DNA of 48,194 bases from an uncultured Eubacteriales bacterium (lineage in GTDB: Bacteria; Bacillota; Clostridia; Christensenellales; UBA1242): the NCBI GenBank assembly GCA_948787875.1, contig CAQFKO010000003.1:1-48194 (forward strand). Reading direction: 5' to 3'. Under the pieces are notes generated by a model. The model did not search any database and was not told the origin of the DNA. It saw only the letters and a list, made by a program, of their open reading frames with translations. A program made the translations under genes and the position numbers. This document shows, piece after piece, positions 24,559 through 31,957 of this stretch. Each line of letters opens with the position of its first letter. The first letter of the stretch is position 1.

Positions 24559-24908
24559 TGGCTAAGAAAGAAAACAAAATTATGGTAGAAAGGGAAACCT
24601 TTGAGAAAAACGATAAAATATATTTCTCATATTTCATTAAAGGTTTAATTCGTGGTAAGGAAGTCAAAGTTGCGGTTGTTCCACCTGATAAGGGTGGCTA
24701 CGCAGTACTTGATATTGTGTTCGGCAATGAAACGGCAGCAGAACTCGTTGCAAATCCATTTGAAATTAAAGATGAATCAACCGGCAGAGTAATTGCTGGT
24801 AACAGTTATCTTGTTCGTTCAGTTGATGAAAATGGTGAAATCTATGAGTGCAGCATCAAACCTTATCGCAGTTCAGACAAAGCATTGCTTAATATGATTA
24901 TGAGATAA
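24558..24908 (+). CDS. 116-residue protein, candidate ssDNA-binding protein
   Basis: Predicted to be a small beta-rich domain: VERETFEKNDKIYFSYFIKG, then VKVAVVPPDKGGYAVLDIVF and a C-terminal SSDKALLNMIM. Size, beta content and position just upstream of the coat-like gene recall gene V-type single-strand binding proteins of filamentous phages, but I see no decisive motif. GGAGG lies within the end of the previous gene and translation is coupled. Confidence 0.7.
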   Translation: MAKKENKIMVERETFEKNDKIYFSYFIKGLIRGKEVKVAVVPPDKGGYAVLDIVFGNETAAELVANPFEIKDESTGRVIAGNSYLVRSVDENGEIYECSIKPYRSSDKALLNMIMR

Positions 24909-24921
24909 GGGAAGATGTCCT

Positions 24922-25080
24922 ATGAAGAAATTGATATTGATAATTCTAATCATTGTTTTAGTAGTGCTAGTCGGAACTTGGCCGTTGTCAATTCTAGGCA
25001 AGATTTTTGAATGGATTGGCTATGCCTTTAAGTGGCTTGCTAAAATACTCAATTTCTTCGGCTGGAATGGACTAATATAA
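24922..25080 (+). CDS. 52-residue single-helix membrane protein, candidate coat protein
   Basis: A long hydrophobic segment (residues 4-19, LILIILIIVLVVLVG) is followed by an amphipathic aromatic helix (ILGKIFEWIGYAFKWLAKIL). Inovirus major coat proteins are about 50 residues, with one membrane helix and positive charges near the end that meets DNA. A very strong terminator follows immediately, as after gene VIII of Ff phages, where it limits readthrough from the most expressed gene. Against this, there is no clear cleavable signal peptide and charges are few. A small membrane accessory (gp7/gp9-like) is an alternative. Confidence 0.6.
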   Translation: MKKLILIILIIVLVVLVGTWPLSILGKIFEWIGYAFKWLAKILNFFGWNGLI

Positions 25081-25081
25081 T

Positions 25082-25131
25082 AAAAAAGCACTACTTAAAC
25101 GGACAAGTTTATTTAGTGCTTTTTCTTTTTT
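25082..25131 (+). terminator. Strong intrinsic terminator after the coat-like gene
   Basis: AAAAAGCACTA (25083-25093) pairs with TAGTGCTTTTT (25114-25124), with inner TAAAC/GTTTA pairing, followed by a CTTTTTT run. Confidence 0.85.
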
Positions 25132-25156
25132 CAAAATTCTAAAAAAGGAGGACTCT

Positions 25157-26566
25157 ATGAGTAACACATTAAAAGTTATTGGCAACTGTTGTTTGGTTTT
25201 TCTTGCTATTTTAGGTGTTTGCGTATCTATTGCTCTTGGGTATTACCACTTCTTTGTAAAAGACATAACCATCGGTGTGAATTATGTTGATAATCAAGTT
25301 GGACTTGATATTAAAGACTTAATAAACTCGGATGATTTATCTGATGAAGAAAAAGATGAACTGCAAGATCGATATTTCTTGGAAGTCAATTATTATAGCA
25401 ATGATAAAAACAATGGCATTATGTTGCAAGAATTAAAAATGAATTACTTTACTGATTGGAACTTGCTATCTACTGGTTATCGTTCTTCTGGTATGCAGTA
25501 TATAGGCGACTATGAAGGCTTGCCACTTGATACTTGGGATGGAAATAGTAAAGTTGGGTTTATGAATCCATTTGGGAATAATGACCGTTATTATGGAACA
25601 GATAGCACATCAATAAAGATTGCAAATGATTATGTTGATAAAAGTTTTTATTATTACGATTTTACAAATGGAATACACTGGGACGGTGTAACAAACGAAA
25701 ACGGAAGTATTGCAACCGAACTTAAAAGAACAACCGAATTTATTGTAAAGATTGATGACAGAGCTTTTGCTCTAAACCTTGATAAGTATTTTGATAAAGA
25801 TGTTGGTGATGTTAGAAACATTTTTGGTATTGGCTGGAAAGTTGGCGAAAAATACAATCGCTACTACTACACCTTTGGCAGTTTGTTTCAATCTTGTATG
25901 AAAGCAGTAAGAACAAATAGTGCAGGGTATGGCGATTATTACATTACTGTTGATTTGAGCTCATTATTCTCTATCAAAGAATATGACTACGAAACTGGTA
26001 AATTTAAAACTGACAATGTAACTGATATTATCAAGAACTATGCTGTTCTTAAATTTCACTATGACGAAAATGGTGCAAGAAACAACACTCAATCTATGTT
26101 TGGGCTTATCGAAAATAGCCACAAATACGATATTGTTGACGACTCTATTGACACAAGTTACTGGCAAGAAAGAATGACTTATAACCTAAACGAAAAGGCA
26201 AAGTTTAACGGAAAAGATATTTTTGATTACAGATATAGCGAAGTGTATGACGGCTACTTTGTTTCTCTTAATGTAGATGTCAAAGAACTATTTAAGAAAA
26301 TGCCAAGAGCAAAAGTAAACCTTATTTTTGACCTTGACAGTGAGTATTTGAAAGGCAAAAACATCAATATTGTAGGTTTAGACTACAATGCTTTTGAAGA
26401 TTTTGAAGTTGATTCTCTTACTTTCAAAGGTGGAAATCAAACTATTCACATTATGGATAAAGCCTTGTATAACTCTAATTTACAAACATTGAAATACACT
26501 TCTGGGCTTAATTTTGATATTGCAAGTGAAGCAATAAATAACAAATATGTGGAGGTGCAATTATGA
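25157..26566 (+). CDS. Membrane-anchored exported protein, 469 residues
   Basis: One N-terminal helix (about 9-32) with the rest predicted outside; rich in Tyr, Asp and Asn, beta-type, no cysteine-rich motif. AAAGGAGG precedes the ATG. It overlaps the next gene by four bases (ATGA) and belongs to a three-gene cluster of N-anchored proteins before the Zot-type ATPase. In filamentous phages this slot is held by minor coat and adsorption proteins. No homologous family recognised. Confidence 0.75.
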   Translation: MSNTLKVIGNCCLVFLAILGVCVSIALGYYHFFVKDITIGVNYVDNQVGLDIKDLINSDDLSDEEKDELQDRYFLEVNYYSNDKNNGIMLQELKMNYFTDWNLLSTGYRSSGMQYIGDYEGLPLDTWDGNSKVGFMNPFGNNDRYYGTDSTSIKIANDYVDKSFYYYDFTNGIHWDGVTNENGSIATELKRTTEFIVKIDDRAFALNLDKYFDKDVGDVRNIFGIGWKVGEKYNRYYYTFGSLFQSCMKAVRTNSAGYGDYYITVDLSSLFSIKEYDYETGKFKTDNVTDIIKNYAVLKFHYDENGARNNTQSMFGLIENSHKYDIVDDSIDTSYWQERMTYNLNEKAKFNGKDIFDYRYSEVYDGYFVSLNVDVKELFKKMPRAKVNLIFDLDSEYLKGKNINIVGLDYNAFEDFEVDSLTFKGGNQTIHIMDKALYNSNLQTLKYTSGLNFDIASEAINNKYVEVQL

Positions 26567-27075
26567 AATGGTATTGGTATATAGTCTGCTTTATTCTCGT
26601 TGCACTTGGTGTATTTTGTGGAATTGAACTTTACAGAGAAGTAAAAGCAGAAAGCTATATTAACGGACAAATAGATATTACAAACAAATTCAGTCAAGAG
26701 AGTTTCAAATATACTGCCTCATCAGTCGTTTTCTATAACGATATTTACGATGAAACAGACACTTATATATTTGAAAAAGACCTCTTGAAAGTTGATGATT
26801 TCAATGGTAAAGGAAAGACTTATCAAGTTGTATTGAACGACTATATTTTACTCGGTAGCGAGATAAATGCAGGCTCTGTTTTTGCAACTATTGATTTGGA
26901 TTTTTACAACACCGATGGAAGTCTTATCGACAGCGCGAATATGAAAATATCTATCAAATTTTTAAGCAATAAAACACAATTAACCCTTGCGACTACTGGC
27001 AGTGAAAATGCTCAATTCTTAGAGCAATACTTCTCTGACAATGGTATTCGCTTGTTGGTAAATGAAATTTTATAG
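26563..27075 (+). CDS. Membrane-anchored exported protein, 170 residues
   Basis: One N-terminal helix (about 5-24) after MKWYWY, then an extracytoplasmic beta-rich domain of about 140 residues. GGAGG lies 7 bases before the ATG, which overlaps the previous stop. The same architecture as its larger neighbour suggests partners in one surface or virion-tip complex. No family recognised. Confidence 0.72.
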   Translation: MKWYWYIVCFILVALGVFCGIELYREVKAESYINGQIDITNKFSQESFKYTASSVVFYNDIYDETDTYIFEKDLLKVDDFNGKGKTYQVVLNDYILLGSEINAGSVFATIDLDFYNTDGSLIDSANMKISIKFLSNKTQLTLATTGSENAQFLEQYFSDNGIRLLVNEIL

Positions 27076-27083
27076 GAGGATTT

Positions 27084-29264
27084 ATGGAAACTAAAAAAGT
27101 TTTAGGAATTATTTTCAGTATCCTCTTTGTAGGAGCATTTATTTTTGCTTTAACTTGGGGTATTATCAACTTCAATAAAGTTAAAGAAGGTATGTCCGGC
27201 ACTGGTGTTTATACAGAGCAAGACTTAAATAATGCTTATGAAGATGGATATAACACAGCCCTTTCTGACAAGGAAGGGTTTGAAAAACTTATCAATAGTT
27301 ATCGAGATACGATTACAACCCAGTCCGACCAAATATCTCAATTAAATAGCGAAGTTTCAAACTTAAAAAACACTAACAAAGATTATAAAACACAAGTTGA
27401 AAATTTGACTGCTCAAAGAGAAAATTTGGAAACACAGGTTGAAACTCTTAATTCGATAAAAACAAATAATGATGCAACTATTTCAGAGTTAAATAGACAA
27501 ATTGATGACCTTAACAACAAACTTATTGCATTACAGGGCGAAAAAGATCAATATGTAACTCAAATTGAATCTCTAAACTCTCAAATCGCAAATCTTCAAT
27601 CCCTTAATACTCAGTTGCAAACTACAAATGAGTTAAACTTGCAAACTATTACTGGCTTAAACAACCAAATTACAAGTTTAACAACACAAATTAACGATTT
27701 GAACTATCAAATCCAAAACAATTCAACAAGTGTAAATGCACTTAATAATAAGATTGCTGAGCTTCAAAAGTCAGTTAGTTATTACGAACAATATATCGCA
27801 AGTTTGGAAAGTGGCGAACAAGTTGTTGCAACCTTTGAATTTGCTGGTAGTGTTTACAACATTCAAGTTGTAAATAAAAACGATATTGTAACTGTAACAA
27901 CCCCAACTTCTACTGCTTTTGTAATCTTTAATGGTTGGACTGTTAATGGAGAGATTGTTGACCTTTCGACTTATCAAATCACAGCGAACACAAAATTTGT
28001 GGCCGATGTAACTTACAAATACGAAGTCAATTTTGTTGTAGATGAAGAAAATTACAACTCTCAAATTGTCGTAAAAGACAACAAAGCAACAGTTCCGGCT
28101 AATCCAACAAAAGCTGGTTATGTATTTGATGGTTGGACTCTTAACAATTCAATCGTTGATGTTGAAAATTACAGTATTGCACAAAATACAACTTTTGTTG
28201 CTAAATTCTCAAAGCTTTACTCTGTAATTTTCAAATACGAAGATACAACTATTTCAACTCAAACAATTAAGAACGGAAATGTTGCAAATGCAGTTGAAAC
28301 AACAAGCACAGTTTACAAAGTGTTTAATGGCTGGAAAGTTAACAATTCGATTGTTGACATAACAAGTTACAAGATTATTGCAGATACAGTGTTTGTGGCA
28401 GATATAACCTACAAATATGATGTTAAATTTATGGTTGAAGATGCTGAATATAACTCACAAATTATAGAGAAAAATGCTTATGCAACTTTACCAGAAACAC
28501 CTGTAAAAACAAATTACAGATTTGTTGGTTGGACTTTGAACGGAACGGATGTTGTTGATGTAAACAACACTACAATAACTGAAAACACAACATTTACCGC
28601 ACTTTTTGTATTAGATAAATTAAATGTAACATTTAAGAATGGAGATACCGTTGTTGAAACACAGCAAGTTGATAATGGTGGTTTTGCAACAAACCCTGAT
28701 TACAATAGCGATACCTTTATGGGTTGGACTCTTGACGGAACTAATGTGATAGATGTAACAAATACGCAAATAACACAAGATACAACTTTTACTGCTAAAT
28801 TTGGTAGTTGGAAATTAGTATTTAACGATTCTGTTCACTCTAATTCATATGCTGGGGATACAAGTTTAGAAATTTATACTCCGGGTGTTAAAGCTGGAGA
28901 TAAAATTAGATTTGGCTGTCCTAATTTTTATGTTAAAGATGGCAGAGAGTTTGCAGGTGGTGGTTTTAATGATTGGAACGGGTTTATTTATTCAGGTGGA
29001 GGAAATGGAAATTTTGAAGGAAATCAAGCTTGGTATGAGGGAGATCCTTACAATAATTATGATTATATGGGACCAGGTGAAGTTGAACTTAGAAGTGATG
29101 AAAGTTGGACAACTTGCGTTGGACGAGTTAGCTGGAGCGAATACAACTATATGACATTTACTGTTACGGTTACGAGAGACGATTATATTACAATTTCTTG
29201 GACTAGCACTGTTCCTTTCTATATTAGTGAAATTATGGTTTGGAACATTGAGGCATTGAGATAA
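27084..29264 (+). CDS. N-anchored coiled coil with five InlB-like repeats, candidate adsorption protein
   Basis: 726 residues. Membrane helix at about 7-29, then a coiled coil of about 200 residues (45-245) rich in Gln, Asn and Leu. Five repeats of about 65 residues follow, each ending in FxGWTxxGxxVD...T.FxAxF, the InlB B / Listeria-Bacteroides repeat. A C-terminal aromatic and Gly-rich domain of about 150 residues ends the protein. The layout (anchor, stalk, beta repeats, tip) fits a host- or surface-binding protein. In an inovirus it would take the place of pIII, although pIII is anchored at the C-terminus. AGGAGG precedes the ATG. Confidence 0.8.
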   Translation: METKKVLGIIFSILFVGAFIFALTWGIINFNKVKEGMSGTGVYTEQDLNNAYEDGYNTALSDKEGFEKLINSYRDTITTQSDQISQLNSEVSNLKNTNKDYKTQVENLTAQRENLETQVETLNSIKTNNDATISELNRQIDDLNNKLIALQGEKDQYVTQIESLNSQIANLQSLNTQLQTTNELNLQTITGLNNQITSLTTQINDLNYQIQNNSTSVNALNNKIAELQKSVSYYEQYIASLESGEQVVATFEFAGSVYNIQVVNKNDIVTVTTPTSTAFVIFNGWTVNGEIVDLSTYQITANTKFVADVTYKYEVNFVVDEENYNSQIVVKDNKATVPANPTKAGYVFDGWTLNNSIVDVENYSIAQNTTFVAKFSKLYSVIFKYEDTTISTQTIKNGNVANAVETTSTVYKVFNGWKVNNSIVDITSYKIIADTVFVADITYKYDVKFMVEDAEYNSQIIEKNAYATLPETPVKTNYRFVGWTLNGTDVVDVNNTTITENTTFTALFVLDKLNVTFKNGDTVVETQQVDNGGFATNPDYNSDTFMGWTLDGTNVIDVTNTQITQDTTFTAKFGSWKLVFNDSVHSNSYAGDTSLEIYTPGVKAGDKIRFGCPNFYVKDGREFAGGGFNDWNGFIYSGGGNGNFEGNQAWYEGDPYNNYDYMGPGEVELRSDESWTTCVGRVSWSEYNYMTFTVTVTRDDYITISWTSTVPFYISEIMVWNIEALR

Positions 29265-29268
29265 GAAG

Positions 29269-30087
29269 ATGATCACAATAATCTTCGCTCCACCAAGAAC
29301 AGGCAAGACTTGTTTTATGACGCATATTGCTTGTCAAAGAGCATTTGATAGGCAGCGAAATAGATTGATGGCTCGTGAGATTATGTTGAAACAACAAAAC
29401 GGCTTTAAGCAAATAAAGACTATACCCAGACATTGTGTTTCTGCAAACTATGATATGACTTTCAAAAAGTTTAGGTATAGTCCACGCTTTAGCCGAAGAA
29501 TTAACCCTTATAGATTAGGCTTTGCAAACAAGTTTGTTAAAACACATTTCAATCTGCCTTATGAGGTTATCTGCATAACAGAGGCTCAAAAATACCTTAA
29601 TAGCAGAATGAGTATGTACTTCCCAGATTGGCAGAGTAGGTGGTATGAACAGCACGGACACGATGATATTGACATTTATCTTGATACACAAAGACCGATG
29701 CTTATTGATGTCAATATTCGTGAATTGGCACAGTTTGTTGAGATTGTAAGGCTCAAACTCGAATATGACCAATATGGCAAAGTATGCAAAATGAAATGGA
29801 CTATTAGACGCATTGAGAATAGTAGTCTTTTTGATAAATATATGGCATCTGGAAAGCAAGATAAAACTTGCTATACAGAAGAAGTAGTTGAAGCAGACTA
29901 CAATGTTTTTGAGTGCTATGATAGTCAGTCTTGCAAGCCTAAATTCTATGAAGGACACCTTGATGAAGATTTCGATTATAAGGAAGCAGAGCCAACCGAA
30001 GAGTCGCTTGAAGGGTATAAGAAATACCTTGAAGAGAATGATGATGAGTTGCCTGAAAATTATTATCAAAGGAGGAAAGCAGCGTGA
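29269..30087 (+). CDS. Zot-type filamentous phage assembly ATPase
   Basis: 272 residues. P-loop APPRTGKT (7-14), with Ala in place of the first Gly. Walker B-like VICITEAQKYLNSR precedes HGHDDIDIYLDTQRPMLIDV, a close match to the conserved Zot/pI block (HRHxGxDIxLxTQ...ID). The family, named after a Vibrio phage protein, powers extrusion of filamentous virions. The C-terminal 60 residues are acidic and no membrane helix is visible, unlike classical pI, so membrane docking must use a partner. The start follows the previous stop by four bases with a weak ribosome site. Confidence 0.8.
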   Translation: MITIIFAPPRTGKTCFMTHIACQRAFDRQRNRLMAREIMLKQQNGFKQIKTIPRHCVSANYDMTFKKFRYSPRFSRRINPYRLGFANKFVKTHFNLPYEVICITEAQKYLNSRMSMYFPDWQSRWYEQHGHDDIDIYLDTQRPMLIDVNIRELAQFVEIVRLKLEYDQYGKVCKMKWTIRRIENSSLFDKYMASGKQDKTCYTEEVVEADYNVFECYDSQSCKPKFYEGHLDEDFDYKEAEPTEESLEGYKKYLEENDDELPENYYQRRKAA

Positions 30088-30455
30088 TAAATTACAACAA
30101 AAACAAACTCATAAACAAAGCACTTGATAAGTACTATGAAACTTTTAGTCATACCTTAGACACAGCTGATTTCGTACCTGATAAGTTTAACGATAAGATC
30201 AATAAATATATTTTCAAGAATATGAAAAAGGCGTTTAAGAAAATTGATAAGGAAGATAGAAGTTATCAAAAAAGTGCAAAGAAACAAGAACAGATGCGTA
30301 AAAGAGAAGAAAAACGCATTAAGAATCAAGAAAAACGCAATAAGCGAAAAGAAAAATCAAAATTAAAAGGAGGAAAGCATTGTGGGATTTTTCACAGGAA
30401 AGCAAAAAAAGATGGCGAAGAAATGCTCGATACAGAAACTCCAAAGGGGTTATGA
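30084..30455 (+). CDS. Very basic coiled protein, 123 residues
   Basis: GTG start at 30084 overlapping the ATPase stop, with AAAGGAGG upstream. Residues 45-100 are dominated by Lys, Arg, Glu and Gln (KQEQMRKREEKRIKNQEK), predicted helix. It may bind nucleic acid. Its 3' end overlaps the next gene in another frame by 74 bases. No family recognised. Confidence 0.62.
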   Translation: MINYNKNKLINKALDKYYETFSHTLDTADFVPDKFNDKINKYIFKNMKKAFKKIDKEDRSYQKSAKKQEQMRKREEKRIKNQEKRNKRKEKSKLKGGKHCGIFHRKAKKDGEEMLDTETPKGL

Positions 30456-30597
30456 AAGAGCAGACTTTGCCTTAGAGCGTGCATCATATAACGGTGACAA
30501 AAAGGGCTTAAAAGAGGCTATGAAAGAACATCGAAAATATGAGTATGCTTTGCTATATCGAAACACGCCGGAATTCAAAAGAAAGCGTAAAAAATAA
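30382..30597 (+). CDS. Small basic protein, 71 residues
   Basis: GTG start with AAAAGGAGGAAAGCATT before it, nearly the same leader as the preceding gene (AAAGGAGGAAAGCAGC). Helical, Lys/Arg-rich (GFFTGKQKKMAKK at the start, KRKRKK at the end). It overlaps the end of the previous gene out of frame. It lies just upstream of rep and could help replication or bind DNA; function unknown. Confidence 0.65.
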   Translation: MGFFTGKQKKMAKKCSIQKLQRGYERADFALERASYNGDKKGLKEAMKEHRKYEYALLYRNTPEFKRKRKK

Positions 30598-30618
30598 ATT
30601 CTAATATTGGAGGTCTAT

Positions 30619-31665
30619 ATGCACTATGGAGAGTCAAAAGTGTATTATGACGGAAGTCATTACATTGCAATTCCTCATACTGTAAGGCTTGTCAATAAGC
30701 GTCCAAAACAGCCTGAGGAAGTTATTACAGTTGTAGAAGAAATGGATGCGAAAAAAGACTTGGAGGGCTCTGATATAGAGCTCTCTATTTCTTCTGCAAG
30801 TGAAGAAAGTTTTAGCGAAAAAGAAGTTTTAGACAATGCTGAAAGTGTACCAGAAAAGACCTTAAAGATGCCGAAAGTTGTAAGGCAATTAACCAGAAAA
30901 GAACTGTTTGATGAACTCTATGTAAAGTATATGAATTGTACGAAAAGTGAGCGTAAGAAAAATATTGTAGCCGAAATGAGTCAGTATTTTTCTAAACTAG
31001 AATATTGTGAATCTTATGTGGAAATGCACCTGCAAAGAAAGTTAAGAAACCTTATTTGTCGTAGAGTGCGAATGTGTAGAAAAGCAAATCTTGCAAACTT
31101 CAATTACTTTTGCACTTTTACTTATGATGATAAAAAGCATACTGAAGAAAGTTTTAAGAAGAAACTTAGAACTTGTTTTAGACACTTATGTGAAAGAAGA
31201 AAGTGGAAATATATGGGAGTTTGGGAACGAGCACCAGAAACCGGAAGATTGCATTTTCACGGACTTTTCAATATTCCTGCTAATGGACTGCCGGGCGAAA
31301 TTGTTGAGAAACGAGATTATAGCACGCAGTTTAATAAGATGCAGACGACCTTTCAATCTACCTATTTTAATGAACGGTTTGGAAGATCGGACTTCAAAGA
31401 GATAGATGAAAATGAAAGGCGACTAGGAAACGCACTTGCTTATCTTATGAAATACATTGAAAAGACTGGCGAAAAAATAGTTTATTCAAAGAACTTGCCT
31501 CAATACTTTATCTCTGACATTTTGGAAGATGATATTGTATGCACGATAGGGCAGGAAGATAAGAAACTATTGTTGTTCGACAATTTCACTTGCCTTGATG
31601 AAGGTGTAGTTATGGGAAAGGTTAGCCCAGAAGTCATCGAACAAATGAGAAAATGCAATAACTAA
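30619..31665 (+). CDS. HUH-type rolling-circle replication initiator (Rep)
   Basis: 348 residues from the ATG at 30619, five bases after GGAGG; a TTG 12 bases earlier lies on the ribosome site itself. Motif 1 is FNYFCTFTYDD (about 160). The metal-binding HUH motif is RLHFHGLF (about 210), and the catalytic Tyr lies in ALAYLMKYIEK (about 275) with YxxKY spacing. The first 110 residues are acidic and low in structure. Rep nicks the origin and drives rolling-circle replication to give ssDNA for packaging. Large hairpins directly downstream may be its origin. Confidence 0.88.
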   Translation: MHYGESKVYYDGSHYIAIPHTVRLVNKRPKQPEEVITVVEEMDAKKDLEGSDIELSISSASEESFSEKEVLDNAESVPEKTLKMPKVVRQLTRKELFDELYVKYMNCTKSERKKNIVAEMSQYFSKLEYCESYVEMHLQRKLRNLICRRVRMCRKANLANFNYFCTFTYDDKKHTEESFKKKLRTCFRHLCERRKWKYMGVWERAPETGRLHFHGLFNIPANGLPGEIVEKRDYSTQFNKMQTTFQSTYFNERFGRSDFKEIDENERRLGNALAYLMKYIEKTGEKIVYSKNLPQYFISDILEDDIVCTIGQEDKKLLLFDNFTCLDEGVVMGKVSPEVIEQMRKCNN

Positions 31666-31732
31666 CGATGGCGTAAAGAAAATGGGGGCTCGTGTCAAGT
31701 TTACGCACGAACCCCATTTTTTAGCCATCGTT
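31664..31732 (+). terminator. Nested hairpin after rep (terminator and possible origin structure)
   Basis: Outer arms AACGATGGC/GCCATCGTT (31664-31672 with 31724-31732), inner arms AAAATGGGG/CCCCATTTT (31679-31687 with 31712-31720), innermost TCGTG/CACGA. The outer arm begins in the rep stop codon. CCCC followed by a T-run makes the inner hairpin a good terminator; the outer stem is more than a terminator needs. Confidence 0.75.
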
Positions 31733-31761
31733 TTTGAGCTGGTAGTCAAAGCAATCGAAGT

Positions 31762-31828
31762 TTCTGGCGTGTGCTTGTCTGCTGGAGCGAAGCGACAGCA
31801 CTCGTATCAAGACAAGCACACGCCAGAA
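31762..31828. repeat. 19-bp perfect inverted repeat (cruciform/hairpin)
   Basis: TTCTGGCGTGTGCTTGTCT at 31762-31780 is exactly complementary to 31810-31828, with an inner GCTG/CAGC stem in the loop. It is GC-rich in an AT-rich region and lacks a T-run, so it is not a terminator. Such a fold is typical of ssDNA origins or packaging signals. Confidence 0.8.
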
Positions 31829-31896
31829 TCCCAAACGCTTGATTTTTATAGAGTTATATAATATATTTAATATAATTAAAAAAATATTTATAAAAG

Positions 31897-31927
31897 TGGA
31901 CCAAAATAGAAAGTTTTATGTTATAAT
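31897..31927 (+). promoter_or_regulatory. Extended -10 promoter of the defence operon
   Basis: TGTTATAAT (31919-31927) is a full extended -10. TGGACC at 31897-31902 is a poor -35 at 19 bp. AGGTGA precedes the ATG at 31958. The operon therefore need not depend on prophage transcription. Confidence 0.6.
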
Positions 31928-31957
31928 GACTTTGTATATTAACTAATTAGGTGAATT

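Larger units (their letters stand above)
19336..31900 (+). mobile_element. Inovirus-like (filamentous phage) integrated element
   Basis: The block contains a large serine recombinase at its left edge, an S24 repressor, small phage-type genes, a membrane-anchored gene cluster, a Zot-type ATPase and a HUH Rep, in an order matching filamentous phage modules (regulation, small coat-like proteins, adsorption, assembly, replication). Zot plus HUH Rep plus a short single-helix protein followed by a terminator is the core inovirus combination. The total of 12.5 kb is large but possible for this group. Left boundary: between 19336 and about 19490. Right boundary: after the hairpins at 31664-31828, before the defence operon promoter; this is inferred. 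The alternative is that the element continues past the window edge. Confidence 0.7.

Noticed and set aside
28885..29154. 89-codon frame within the coiled-coil/InlB-repeat gene
   Set aside because: Out-of-frame reading of the Gly-rich C-terminal domain, with no suitable start signal.
29269..30087. Zot as an enterotoxin
   Set aside because: The match is to the phage assembly ATPase domain only; the toxin activity described for Vibrio Zot maps to a C-terminal fragment not seen here.
31091..31405. 104-codon frame inside rep
   Set aside because: Lies entirely across the HUH motif region of rep in another frame, with no ribosome site.
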